DNA of 33,215 nucleotides from contig CALRCL010000006.1 in the NCBI GenBank assembly GCA_943354575.1, positions 1 through 33,215 of the forward strand, in the 5' to 3' direction. Origin of the DNA: Patescibacteria group bacterium UBA4664 (GTDB lineage Bacteria > Patescibacteriota > Saccharimonadia > CAILAD01 > BJGX01). Each line of letters starts with the position of its first letter. Positions within the stretch are counted from its first letter, which is position 1. Position numbers and translations under genes: made by a program. The notes under the pieces are model-generated. The model did not search any database. It saw only the letters and a program-made list of their open reading frames with translations, and was not told where the DNA came from. This document shows, piece after piece, positions 16,615 through 24,708 of the stretch.

Positions 16615-18057
16615 TTAAATCAAAGAATTTTTGATACCATACGATGCAGTATAATAAAAAAGATAAGTTAAGAATAAATAAGTAGACAGAGTAAAAATAG
16701 TAACAATAGCCAAGAGTGCCTGTACTTTTTTATAAGATAGTTTGATTTCTACATAACTAGCAATAAAACTAAACAAAGGTATTAATAAAATTAATACTGG
16801 GGTGATATATCTGCCCTGCACGCCCTGAATGTACACTGCATCTACTCCACCTATAAAAGGTAGCCTGGTCCATAACAAATACATAGCTGCAAACATGCCT
16901 ACGATATAGGCTAAAAACGTACCTGTAAAAATATATGAAATATATTTATCCCTTTTTATGAATCTTGCACTGTCTTTTATAAGTACTATGCATAACATGG
17001 ATAGACTCATAAAAACCATCCAAACGGGCAATTTGTACCACAGCCAGCCAAAATGACCTACAATCCCGCTAAATACAATAGGATCGAGCTGAGTATTAAT
17101 TTCTGGCCTAAAAAAAGTATTAACAACTATTTTTAATGTTTTCAAGGCTGCTTGATGCTTAGCTAGTGTAACTGTAAAAAATATAATTGCAGCAATGAGA
17201 ATAGAATATAATATTATATGCTTCTTGTTTTTTTTAAAAAACTGTTCCGCCCTAGACATGGCTTCGGTTATTTTTTTATTTTTGCTGTTTTGTAATTTTT
17301 TATATACAGTTATCGGGAGAAGCAGAAGCAGAACTAAATTGATTGGCTTAGTTAAGCACAACAATACTGCAATTGAAACGGATAGCAGTATGACCCTTCT
17401 AGTAATCCTGATATTTGCGTATGCAATATTCAGGACGAGCACTATCCATGAAGTTATGATGGCGAAATTAACTGCGTCATAAGAAAGGGAGGCCATTTGT
17501 TGAACCATCATCGGGAAAAGTGAAATATACAAAATTACAAGCTTCCATTTTTTTGTATATTTAATTACAAAGTAAATTATCAAGATAAACACAGCCATAT
17601 TTATCAATCTCCCAAAAAGAATCATCGACCCCACCGAACCATATATGTACTTTCCGATAAATACGCCTATCGATTGCGGAATATGGGTTATATCTGTGAG
17701 GCTACTTTTGATCTCCCATGACTTAACTTTTCTATCATTGGCATTATTTACAGTTATGGTCTTTGGGCCAAAAGACAACGTATTATCTTCAAAATTTACT
17801 TTTTTTACATATATGTCGTGGTAATAAGATTTATTTTCTATTTTTTTTAATATTGCCTGTGGAGATATTAATAGATCATTTGGGATAGTCCTAGAAAAAC
17901 TGCCGTAGCTGGCCCAGAAGTGCACTCCCTCGTCGGGTACCGTAAAAACCGGCACCAATAGTAGGCTTAAAAAACCGAATGTTATTGCTAAACTTAAAAA
18001 TAATTTTTCGGGCTTAATATTGCCCAAAAAATCGACTATGCTAGTTGCAATATTCAT
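16615..18057 (-). CDS. DUF2142 polytopic membrane protein, putative GT-C glycosyltransferase
   Basis: The 480-aa protein has many hydrophobic segments and matches DUF2142 (PF09913). The first extracytoplasmic loop carries VFTVPDEGVHFWASYGSF with an Asp-Glu pair (residues about 43-44), the position used by GT-C enzymes for catalysis. A loop near 300-330 and a long C-terminal membrane region follow. DUF2142 proteins are common in surface-glycan loci, but no activity has been firmly assigned to them that I know of. The gene is visibly richer in A and T than the flanking exporter and rml genes. It starts 4 nt after the end of the ChW-repeat gene, so the two are probably co-transcribed. Confidence 0.8.
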   Translation of the reverse strand: MNIATSIVDFLGNIKPEKLFLSLAITFGFLSLLLVPVFTVPDEGVHFWASYGSFSRTIPNDLLISPQAILKKIENKSYYHDIYVKKVNFEDNTLSFGPKTITVNNANDRKVKSWEIKSSLTDITHIPQSIGVFIGKYIYGSVGSMILFGRLINMAVFILIIYFVIKYTKKWKLVILYISLFPMMVQQMASLSYDAVNFAIITSWIVLVLNIAYANIRITRRVILLSVSIAVLLCLTKPINLVLLLLLPITVYKKLQNSKNKKITEAMSRAEQFFKKNKKHIILYSILIAAIIFFTVTLAKHQAALKTLKIVVNTFFRPEINTQLDPIVFSGIVGHFGWLWYKLPVWMVFMSLSMLCIVLIKDSARFIKRDKYISYIFTGTFLAYIVGMFAAMYLLWTRLPFIGGVDAVYIQGVQGRYITPVLILLIPLFSFIASYVEIKLSYKKVQALLAIVTIFTLSTYLFLTYLFYYTASYGIKNSLI

Positions 18058-18061
18058 AGTT

Positions 18062-20302
18062 TCATTTCACTTCAGCCATAACAATTACAGCTTCAATGTT
18101 TTTAGACTGTCCAATAACTCCTGCTAATGAATCATTAGTTACCCAATCCATCCAACCTATCCCCGAAACATGCACCTTGTATTTAATATTATATAAATAC
18201 GAAGCAACCCCTGTTAGTCTTAATTTAATGGCCTCGATTGGCCTCGATTGTCCGGTAGTGCCACAAGTATTATTCGCAGTTACATAATTAGCCCACCCTA
18301 GGCCACGGACATTAGCCGAGCATTCTATATTAATTGACCCAAATACTGAGTTTATTGTTTTGAACGACAAGGCTTCGAGGGGCCTTGATTGCCCTGTTGT
18401 TCCGCTAATACTGCCCTCGCCTACTGCAGTTGTCCAGCCTAAATTACTTAGGTGGGATGAGTATGTAATGGTATGGTCTTTGATTGCCGAAAGACCCATA
18501 GGGTCTAGGCAAGACTTTTGGGATTTATTCAGGCCTTGAGAATTATTTATAGGTGAAAGCCTGAATTCAACCGCTTCTAACCTCAGGCTTAGGCCAGAGG
18601 AGCCTGCACAACCGCCGGTATTGGTCCACTCCATCCATCCATAATTTTCTATATAGCCTCTGTACCACAGGGTATACTGGCTAGCGACTTCACCTACCAA
18701 GGCTGCTCGGATAGCCTCAGTTCTCAGCGACTTGCCAGTGGTGCCACTAACCTGCCCACCAGACTTAAAGTCTTGCCAGCCGATGCTTTGCACATGGGCA
18801 GAGTACACGATGTCGCCAGCTAGACCTGTATTGTTAATGAGAGAAATATTGATTGCCTCTAGCCTTCTGGATTGTTCTGTAGTGCCACTAATCATTCCGT
18901 CGCTAACTGTGGGCTGCCAACCTATGCTACTTATATGTGATAATATATTCAAGGAAACCGGCCTAGAGACATCGGCTGGTGCTGTACCAATTGAGCTTGG
19001 GGTGGCGGTATCGCCATAAAAAGGTACAGATTTCAGGTAGGGTGCTATTTCAATTGCCTCTATTTTTTTAGTTGCATCACCAAGATAGCCTGCGACTCCA
19101 TTATTTTTAGTCCAACCCATCCATCCAATACCACCTACATGCACCCTATACCAAACATCGTATATATCTGAAAAAATTCCAGTAGGGTTAATTTTAATAG
19201 CACTGGTAGCTCGATTTTGTCCTAGAGTGCCCGATATCATACCACTATTAATTATTGGCTGCCAACCCCTCTCGTTACTGTATGAATTATACTCTACACT
19301 CCCGTTTATCTTGAAGGCTTCTAATGACCTAGATTCGCCTGTTGTGCCAATTACTCCGCTATTAGTTTTTTGTGCTGTCCAGCCTGTACCGCCTAGGTAC
19401 GCCTTGTAGGCTAGGAGTATTTGACTGTCGTATGTGCTCCCAAACCAGCCAGTAAAGTCTCGCCAAAAGTTACGATTACCATAGGCACTACAAGCATCGC
19501 CAGTACCATAGAGGTTATTAAGGGCGGCAGCGTTGGGCTGGTAGGGCGTGTACGAATAAAGTGCCGCGGCAGCACGGGTGGTGATATTGACGCTACTGCT
19601 TCCGCAGGCCGAATTGGGGTTGTAGCCAATCGTATTAACCCCAGGCAAGGTGGGCGTCCAGAACCCGCCGCTTCTGACGCCATCAAAAAAGTTACGGAAA
19701 TGTCTGGTACCCTGCGCAACTTGATTTGCAAAACCAAACCACTGCGCATCGCATGGTGCGCCGTCTGGGCAGCCAAAGCCCATAGCGGTGCGGTACTGCC
19801 AGCTGGCAGCCCAGTCGTCAGTAATTAGACCGGTTTCTTTTTGTAAAGTAACCAATATAACCTGAGGGTTAATGGAGTAGGTTTGGGCGGCGTTCCAAAT
19901 AATCTGTGCTGCACTAAGCCCACCTGGTACCACAACGGGGCTACCGTCGGGGTTGAATTGGCCAATGTTGTTTTGTTTGGTTATGGGGTTTTCGTTGTAC
20001 TCCTTAAGGCAAGTCCATGGCGGGCTGTACACTGTGCCACTAGAGCCTGTAAAGCCTGCATGCCACCTGTTGCAGGTTGGTACCTTGGAGTTAAGGAAGT
20101 TCTGAATATCGGCAACCGACATAGAGTTTTTATTAACAAAGATACTGTCGTCAATAATACGGCCGGCCTCAAAACTAGCAGCTTTGGCTGGAGTGGGCAA
20201 AAATAATGCCAGGCTAAATAGCGCAAAAAATAGCAAAAATATGGCTTTTGACTTTGATAATTTAGTTCTGATACTGGGTTTTAAAATATTAGCGTTGTTC
20301 AT
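18062..20302 (-). CDS. Secreted lysozyme-like domain protein with nine ChW repeats
   Basis: The 746-aa protein has a signal peptide (basic start, hydrophobic core 20-35, cleavage likely after AKA at 39-41). Residues about 42-290 form a cysteine-containing domain (C77, C98, C178, C184, C233, C271) with NPQVILVTLQKETGL, where Glu156 sits like the catalytic Glu of lytic transglycosylases. Residues about 300-746 are nine ChW repeats (PF07538-like), each with a GW dipeptide, ending IEAIxI; the GWs are at 307, 346, 393, 461, 508, 555, 622, 669 and 716. No sortase signal or C-terminal membrane anchor is seen. The likely role is binding to, and perhaps cutting, cell wall or host surface glycan. The gene overlaps the small upstream gene by 4 nt. 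The enzymatic role is inferred from a single motif. Confidence 0.83.
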   Translation of the reverse strand: MNNANILKPSIRTKLSKSKAIFLLFFALFSLALFLPTPAKAASFEAGRIIDDSIFVNKNSMSVADIQNFLNSKVPTCNRWHAGFTGSSGTVYSPPWTCLKEYNENPITKQNNIGQFNPDGSPVVVPGGLSAAQIIWNAAQTYSINPQVILVTLQKETGLITDDWAASWQYRTAMGFGCPDGAPCDAQWFGFANQVAQGTRHFRNFFDGVRSGGFWTPTLPGVNTIGYNPNSACGSSSVNITTRAAAALYSYTPYQPNAAALNNLYGTGDACSAYGNRNFWRDFTGWFGSTYDSQILLAYKAYLGGTGWTAQKTNSGVIGTTGESRSLEAFKINGSVEYNSYSNERGWQPIINSGMISGTLGQNRATSAIKINPTGIFSDIYDVWYRVHVGGIGWMGWTKNNGVAGYLGDATKKIEAIEIAPYLKSVPFYGDTATPSSIGTAPADVSRPVSLNILSHISSIGWQPTVSDGMISGTTEQSRRLEAINISLINNTGLAGDIVYSAHVQSIGWQDFKSGGQVSGTTGKSLRTEAIRAALVGEVASQYTLWYRGYIENYGWMEWTNTGGCAGSSGLSLRLEAVEFRLSPINNSQGLNKSQKSCLDPMGLSAIKDHTITYSSHLSNLGWTTAVGEGSISGTTGQSRPLEALSFKTINSVFGSINIECSANVRGLGWANYVTANNTCGTTGQSRPIEAIKLRLTGVASYLYNIKYKVHVSGIGWMDWVTNDSLAGVIGQSKNIEAVIVMAEVK

Positions 20303-20841
20303 TGTATATTTACCTTCTTAGTTTCTGATTTGACTGACCCCGAAGCCGTGACGAGCTCTACTACTACATTCCACTCGCCTTTTTGGACAAACTCGCTAGT
20401 TGGCACATCAAAGCCCTGACAAATATAATACGATACTAGGTAGCCCACCGGTGCGGTTTTAGTAATGGTAGCACTGCCTTTTGTGGCAGTTAGGCTGCAG
20501 GTGCCGCTGGTGGTGCCACTAACTTGCGCACTAACGGACAAGTTTGTGCCATTTTGTCCAGCGTAGGTAATTGTAACCTTGGCGCTACTGGCAGCGGAAG
20601 ACGCTTGCTGTTGGCTGGCAGCTTGGTCAGAGTTTTTCGTATTGTTGTCGGCTGTCTTGTCAATTGCCACAGCCTGAGCATCAGACTTTTCTTTGGTTGC
20701 TTCATTGGCTGGCTTTGGTGCAGGTTTGGGCTTTAAAAATACCTGGTAGCCCACAAAGCCAATTGCACCGATTACCAATACCATCAGGGCAATGGCAACC
20801 CCTTTTTTAATTTTACTTTTGGTTTTACTGTTTGTACTCAT
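20299..20841 (-). CDS. Membrane-anchored extracytoplasmic protein of unknown function
   Basis: I chose the ATG at 20841 (180 aa). The frame is open to 20871, but the longer form would put MPNMLQYVIA ahead of a normal start, and a -10 box lies inside that extension. From the chosen start there is a lysine-rich N-terminus, one transmembrane segment (about 15-36), a Pro/Ala/Lys-rich then Ser/Gln/Ala-rich linker (about 40-85) typical of a wall-spanning region, and a C-terminal domain of predicted beta strands with two cysteines (SGTCSL and YYICQGF) that could form a disulfide. The domain is Ig-like in feel, but I do not recognise the family. It is the first gene before the ChW-repeat gene (4-nt overlap), so a partner role at the cell surface is plausible. 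Confidence 0.7.
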   Translation of the reverse strand: MSTNSKTKSKIKKGVAIALMVLVIGAIGFVGYQVFLKPKPAPKPANEATKEKSDAQAVAIDKTADNNTKNSDQAASQQQASSAASSAKVTITYAGQNGTNLSVSAQVSGTTSGTCSLTATKGSATITKTAPVGYLVSYYICQGFDVPTSEFVQKGEWNVVVELVTASGSVKSETKKVNIQ

Positions 20842-20852
20842 AGCTATTACAT

Positions 20853-20861
20853 ATTGTAACA
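20853..20861 (-). promoter_or_regulatory. Extended -10 promoter for the small anchored protein and ChW operon
   Basis: The minus strand reads TGTTACAAT, an extended -10 element, 11 nt before the ATG at 20841. The resulting 5' leader would be only about 4 nt. No Shine-Dalgarno sequence is seen before this ATG. Confidence 0.42.
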
Positions 20862-21002
20862 TATTAGGCAACAGCAGGTATGGGCTTTTTGTGACACGAT
20901 TGTATACTTTTACATCAGCTTTTGCTAGTACGCCTTACCAGCTGAAGTATTCAGGCAATGGAATGCTACATGGCTATGAATAACCCATAAAACACCCCTC
21001 CT
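20862..21002. other. Intergenic region between divergent genes, no recognised content
   Basis: This is the centre of the longest gene-free stretch in the window (20842-21039). A second possible minus-strand TACAAT occurs near 20895-20905. No RNA gene, repeat or operator could be recognised. It presumably holds control elements for both divergent units. Confidence 0.5.
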
Positions 21003-21031
21003 TTGATTAATACTTGATAATTCAGTATAGT
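21003..21031 (+). promoter_or_regulatory. Sigma70-type promoter for the flippase operon
   Basis: TTGATT (21003-21008), a 17-nt spacer and TATAGT (21026-21031) form a good housekeeping promoter. The ATG at 21040 is only 8 nt after the -10 box, so the transcript would start at or within about two bases of the start codon. Confidence 0.6.
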
Positions 21032-21039
21032 TCTTGTAG

Positions 21040-22281
21040 ATGAACTTGAGTCAAAAAAGGGACTATATTTGGAATACCGTTGGGGTTTTTGCGCAGAACG
21101 CACTATCCCCTTTAATGCTAGTAGTAATCACCAGAATAAACGGTATTGATGCCTCTGGCTTGTTTTCTTTTGCCTTTTCTCTTTCGATTGTTTTTTTCTT
21201 TATTGGTTTGTGGGGAGGCAGGATATATCAGGTGTCAGATAACAAATCTGAATATAAACAGCAGAATTATGTAGAATTAAGGTTATTTTTATCTTTTATA
21301 GCAGTTGCTGGGTCTTTAATTTTTTGCCTCATCAACGGTTATAGTGGCTCCAAAACTTTACTGATTTTAATGCTTGTATTGTTCAAGGTCGTTGAATCAG
21401 TAGCCGATGCGCTATATGGAGTGATGCAGGTTAATCACAAGCTACACATTTCTGGCATCTCATTATTGGCAAAGGCTACGGTTGGCATCGTAACGTTCAC
21501 CATAGTAGACCTGCTCACAAAAAATGTAACTATTTCAATCTTAGGTGTAATACTAATTAATATGTTTTTTCTGATAGCTTTTGATTTAAGAATGGCCAAT
21601 AGGCATGAAAGAATAAGTATTAATCCAGTACGAGCTCTATTTAATATGCCAATTACCTTTGCTATTTTGAAAAAAACATCAGGTGTTTTTATAGTTTCTT
21701 TTTTGGCTTTATTTTCTATTAATATACCCCGTTACTTTATTGATATGAACAGCCCAACAGAACTAGGATATTTTGGCATATTGGTGATGCCGATTACACT
21801 ACTAGCATTATTTATTTCATTTATAATACAGCCCAATATAGTGAGCTTGTCTAGCCTTTATAAGAAGCGGTCAACTACAAAATTCAAGCGCCTTATAAAT
21901 AGAATGCTCTTATTTACAATCGCTATAGGTTTGGTAATTATTATTTTCACAGCAATAATTGGAGTGGATGCATTACGAATAGTCTTTGGCGTTAATTTTG
22001 TCCAATATAAAATACCGCTGTTAATAGTAATTGTTGGGGGAATAGCAAATTCCATGCTAGCAATAATGTCTGGTACCCTAACAATAATGCGAAATATAAG
22101 AGTACAGGCCTACACCCTATCAACCACAATCATTATTTTATTGGTGGTGTCATTTTTATTGCGTCATCAATATTCGTTAGAGATCGGAGTTGTTTTATTT
22201 ACTCTTACCAATTTAGTACAGTTCACTATTTTATTTAGTTGGTATTTTTATAAAATTAATTTGGTACAGGCTACAAAATGA
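21040..22281 (+). CDS. Wzx-type polysaccharide flippase (MATE/MVF superfamily)
   Basis: The 413-aa protein has about 12 hydrophobic segments. The start MNLSQKRDYIWNTVGVFAQN, with a basic residue then WNT..G, is characteristic of polysaccharide biosynthesis flippases (Polysacc_synt family), as is RIYQVSDNKSEYKQQNYVELR in the first cytoplasmic loop. It would move an undecaprenyl-linked oligosaccharide to the outer face. The locus also holds an ABC exporter, so two export routes exist. The gene overlaps the downstream GT2 gene by 4 nt (ATGA), and a 17-nt-spaced promoter lies directly upstream. Base composition is AT-richer than in the rml genes. Confidence 0.85.
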   Translation: MNLSQKRDYIWNTVGVFAQNALSPLMLVVITRINGIDASGLFSFAFSLSIVFFFIGLWGGRIYQVSDNKSEYKQQNYVELRLFLSFIAVAGSLIFCLINGYSGSKTLLILMLVLFKVVESVADALYGVMQVNHKLHISGISLLAKATVGIVTFTIVDLLTKNVTISILGVILINMFFLIAFDLRMANRHERISINPVRALFNMPITFAILKKTSGVFIVSFLALFSINIPRYFIDMNSPTELGYFGILVMPITLLALFISFIIQPNIVSLSSLYKKRSTTKFKRLINRMLLFTIAIGLVIIIFTAIIGVDALRIVFGVNFVQYKIPLLIVIVGGIANSMLAIMSGTLTIMRNIRVQAYTLSTTIIILLVVSFLLRHQYSLEIGVVLFTLTNLVQFTILFSWYFYKINLVQATK

Positions 22282-23258
22282 AGAAAATTAGTGTAGTAAT
22301 ACCTATATATAATGGTGAAAAATATATTAAGAGATGTGTAGATTCGGTACTGAATCAAAAATATTTCGATATTAAGTTAGCAGAAATACTGCTGCTTGAT
22401 GATGGCTCTGAAGATAGCTCAGAAAAAATAATAAAGGATTTTTCCAAACGCTACCCTAAAATTATCATGGCCTTATCTCATAAAAATATGGGGGTAGCAA
22501 AAACACGTGACAAAGGCATTGAAAGAGCTAAGGGCGAGTATATTATATTTATTGACCAAGACGATTATATCGATCCAGACTACTTCAAGAGGCTTTTGGC
22601 TGCGGTTGAGAGAGGTAATTATGATATTGCTATTTGCGGCTTCAAGAGACCAGGAACGGGGTTCAGAATTATTAATAAAAATATAAAACTCAAAAATAAA
22701 GAATACGCAAAGTACATATGCACGGGAGTCTTTGCTAAAATTCACAAATCATCTTTTTTAAAAGAAAAAAATATAAAATCCTACCACACTACTTACGGCG
22801 AAGATATTGGTTTTATTCTTCATGAATATGCTAGTACCAAAAAGATAACAGTTGTTGAAAACTACGCAGGATATAACTGGTCCTATAATAAAACCAGCGT
22901 ATCTAACACAGAGCATAAGGAATTGCTTGTTGTGCTGCCAATGCTTATAAAAATGCTCGACAAAATAAAACTTTACGACACCCACACGGATGAGTATGAA
23001 TATTATATATTACAAACCATAGTGGCTTACCTTTTATGGGCGGGTCGCCTGGCTAATCGAAAGGACTTTAAAATTGCCTACAGCAAGGTTTTCAAATGGG
23101 TATATGCAAACTATCCACACATTAACCACAATAAATATGTCTATACCGGGCCTAGTGGCTCCCCAAAGTTAACTAGGTCTTCAATTGGTATTTTTATGAT
23201 TTTGCATAAATTAAAACTTATTTCATTATTTTCATTAATTTACTGCAAAGGAAAGTAG
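22278..23258 (+). CDS. GT2 family glycosyltransferase (GT-A fold)
   Basis: The 326-aa protein starts with the classical GT2 pattern: ISVVIPIYNGEKYIKRCVDS, then ILLLDDGSEDSS, KNMGVAKTRDKGIERAKG and the DxD-like site FIDQDDYIDPDYF near 93-105. The later HTTYGEDIGF provides the ED catalytic base region. The C-terminal third is basic and ends in hydrophobic helices (about 297-320), which may touch the membrane. It is translationally coupled to the flippase gene, so it probably builds the oligosaccharide that flippase moves. The sugar specificity is unknown. Confidence 0.9.
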   Translation: MKKISVVIPIYNGEKYIKRCVDSVLNQKYFDIKLAEILLLDDGSEDSSEKIIKDFSKRYPKIIMALSHKNMGVAKTRDKGIERAKGEYIIFIDQDDYIDPDYFKRLLAAVERGNYDIAICGFKRPGTGFRIINKNIKLKNKEYAKYICTGVFAKIHKSSFLKEKNIKSYHTTYGEDIGFILHEYASTKKITVVENYAGYNWSYNKTSVSNTEHKELLVVLPMLIKMLDKIKLYDTHTDEYEYYILQTIVAYLLWAGRLANRKDFKIAYSKVFKWVYANYPHINHNKYVYTGPSGSPKLTRSSIGIFMILHKLKLISLFSLIYCKGK

Positions 23259-23266
23259 GATTTTTT

Positions 23267-23301
23267 TGATATACTTAACAATACCAAATAGAGAGCGAGG
23301 T
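23267..23301 (+). promoter_or_regulatory. Extended -10 promoter and ribosome-binding site for the methyltransferase gene
   Basis: TGATATACT at 23267-23275 is an extended -10 just after the GT2 stop. The Shine-Dalgarno GAGGT lies at 23297-23301, 8 nt before the ATG at 23310. This gives a leader of about 28 nt and a conventional start. A TTGATA/TAGAGA pair at 23266/23289 is a weaker alternative. Confidence 0.45.
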
Positions 23302-23309
23302 AATTAATA

Positions 23310-23894
23310 ATGACGAAGAGCACAAAGGAAATTGACTATACTAAGCGTCTTAGTCGACTTTCGGGTCGGAAATGGAAACAAGTACTTGACGTACAAAGGC
23401 CTTACCGTTGGAATATTAAGAGGCTTGGTTTGGGCACCACGCTTGATGTTGGGTGCGGAATTGGGCGGCTTTTAGGTCACTTGCCGGTGGGTAGTATTGG
23501 GGTTGATCACAATAAAGATTCGATTAGTATTGCCAAGAAGTCTGGATACAATGCTTTTACTACCGAAGACTTTTTTAAAAAGAAATTTCCAGATAATAGT
23601 TACGATAGCTTGCTCCTTGCTCACGTATTGGAGCATATGCCCGTTAGTCAGGGTAGAAAAATAATAAAGGAATTTTTACCATACATAAAAAATAATATAG
23701 TAGTTATATGTCCGCAGGAAAAAGGCTTTAAAACTGATGAAACTCATGTAAACTACCTATCTAAAGCCGCCATAGAAGATATACTCCTAAGCCTAGGTCT
23801 AGCCATTGATAAGTCTTTTTCATTTCCACTCCATAAGTATTTTGGTAAGATTTTTACCCACAATGAAACCGTCGTAGTAGCTAAAAAAATCTAG
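23310..23894 (+). CDS. SAM-dependent methyltransferase (Methyltransf_11 type)
   Basis: This is a 194-aa class I methyltransferase. Motif I is TTLDVGCGIGRLLGHLP (about 38-54), followed by SIGVDHNKDSI (acidic residue binding the SAM ribose) and YDSLLLAHVLEHMP (about 95-108). The small size and missing N-terminal substrate domain fit O-methyltransferases that act on sugars or lipid-linked intermediates. It has a clear GAGGT ribosome-binding site 8 nt before the ATG. Its 3' end overlaps the end of the convergent GT2 gene by 14 nt, so there is no room for a terminator between them. Confidence 0.85.
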   Translation: MTKSTKEIDYTKRLSRLSGRKWKQVLDVQRPYRWNIKRLGLGTTLDVGCGIGRLLGHLPVGSIGVDHNKDSISIAKKSGYNAFTTEDFFKKKFPDNSYDSLLLAHVLEHMPVSQGRKIIKEFLPYIKNNIVVICPQEKGFKTDETHVNYLSKAAIEDILLSLGLAIDKSFSFPLHKYFGKIFTHNETVVVAKKI

Positions 23895-24708
23895 CCAATA
23901 GCTTATGCGTCCGTGGGGTTATGTGGTATTTTGCATTTTTGGATGCGCGTATCCAGACAATTTCATTAAATACTCTAGCAAAATTCATGTATACATCCTC
24001 TTCCTCTTCGAAGCGTTTTCCGGCCTTGCCTTTCCCCGTGCTAGACATGGACTTCGCATGTCTTCTATAACGAAAGCTAATTTCTTTGTCAAAATAGAGC
24101 GTTCCTCCGTCTTTAATTATACTTAACTCTAAATATACATCCTGCACAATAGTATAGCTTTTATTGAATCCATATTTTCTAATTGTTTCTGTTTTCCAAG
24201 TGATCGAAGGAAAATATAGCCAATTCCCTATGCACAATGACGAAGCTAACTTTTCTCCATAGTAAATTCCAGACTTCTTGGGCTGTAATATTTTTTTTAT
24301 TCTATCACCTACTGGAAGGTACTTTTTGCCCCTAGAGTCAATAACATCAACGCCTGGCTGATAAAAATCTGCTTCCCCTATATTCGACAAGGTTCTTTCT
24401 GTATAGTTTGGCATTAGCTCGTCATCACAGCCCATAATCATTACGTATTTAGATTTAGCTAGTCTTACGCACTTATTAAAGTTATTTGTTATTCCTAAAT
24501 TTTTATTATTTTTTATATACCTAACACGTTTGTCTTTAATACTTTTGCAGTATTTTTTAGCAGCATCACCGGGGTAATTATCGTCAATGATGGTAAGGCG
24601 CCAATTTTCGTTGGTCTGCCCAAGAACAGAATTAATTGCTGTTTTTAAAAGCCGTAGATCTCCCCAGTAGGGTATAAAAATATCTATACTATTTTTTTGC
24701 ATTTTCAC
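23881..24708 (-). CDS. GT2 family glycosyltransferase
   Basis: This is a GT2 enzyme with DIFIPYWGDLRLLKTAINSV, RLTIIDDNYPGDAAKKY, NKNLGITNNFNKCVRLAKS and the metal site MIMGCDDELMPNYTER (about 91-106). The C-terminus includes TIVQDVYLELSI (acceptor/catalytic region), and the protein ends at about 275 aa without membrane helices. The first possible start is GTG at 24708; an ATG two codons later (24702) is equally likely. Either way it overlaps the DUF2304 gene by 14-20 nt, so it is co-translated with the rml operon. The 3' end overlaps the convergent methyltransferase gene by 14 nt. Transfer of rhamnose is possible given the operon. Confidence 0.88.
   Translation of the reverse strand: MKMQKNSIDIFIPYWGDLRLLKTAINSVLGQTNENWRLTIIDDNYPGDAAKKYCKSIKDKRVRYIKNNKNLGITNNFNKCVRLAKSKYVMIMGCDDELMPNYTERTLSNIGEADFYQPGVDVIDSRGKKYLPVGDRIKKILQPKKSGIYYGEKLASSLCIGNWLYFPSITWKTETIRKYGFNKSYTIVQDVYLELSIIKDGGTLYFDKEISFRYRRHAKSMSSTGKGKAGKRFEEEEDVYMNFARVFNEIVWIRASKNAKYHITPRTHKLLARFF

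Noticed and set aside
18231-18250. Perfect tandem repeat of a 10-base unit (gcctcgattg)
   Set aside because: It lies inside the eighth ChW repeat and encodes part of the normal SRPIEAI motif, so it needs no separate explanation.
19421-20206. Plus-strand open frames opposite the ChW protein gene
   Set aside because: They are antisense to the well-supported lysozyme-like domain and read as low-complexity shadows.
20299-20871. Longer form of the small anchored protein starting at 20871
   Set aside because: The extra ten residues cover the extended -10 box at 20853-20861, and the start at 20841 gives a normal basic N-terminus before the membrane helix.
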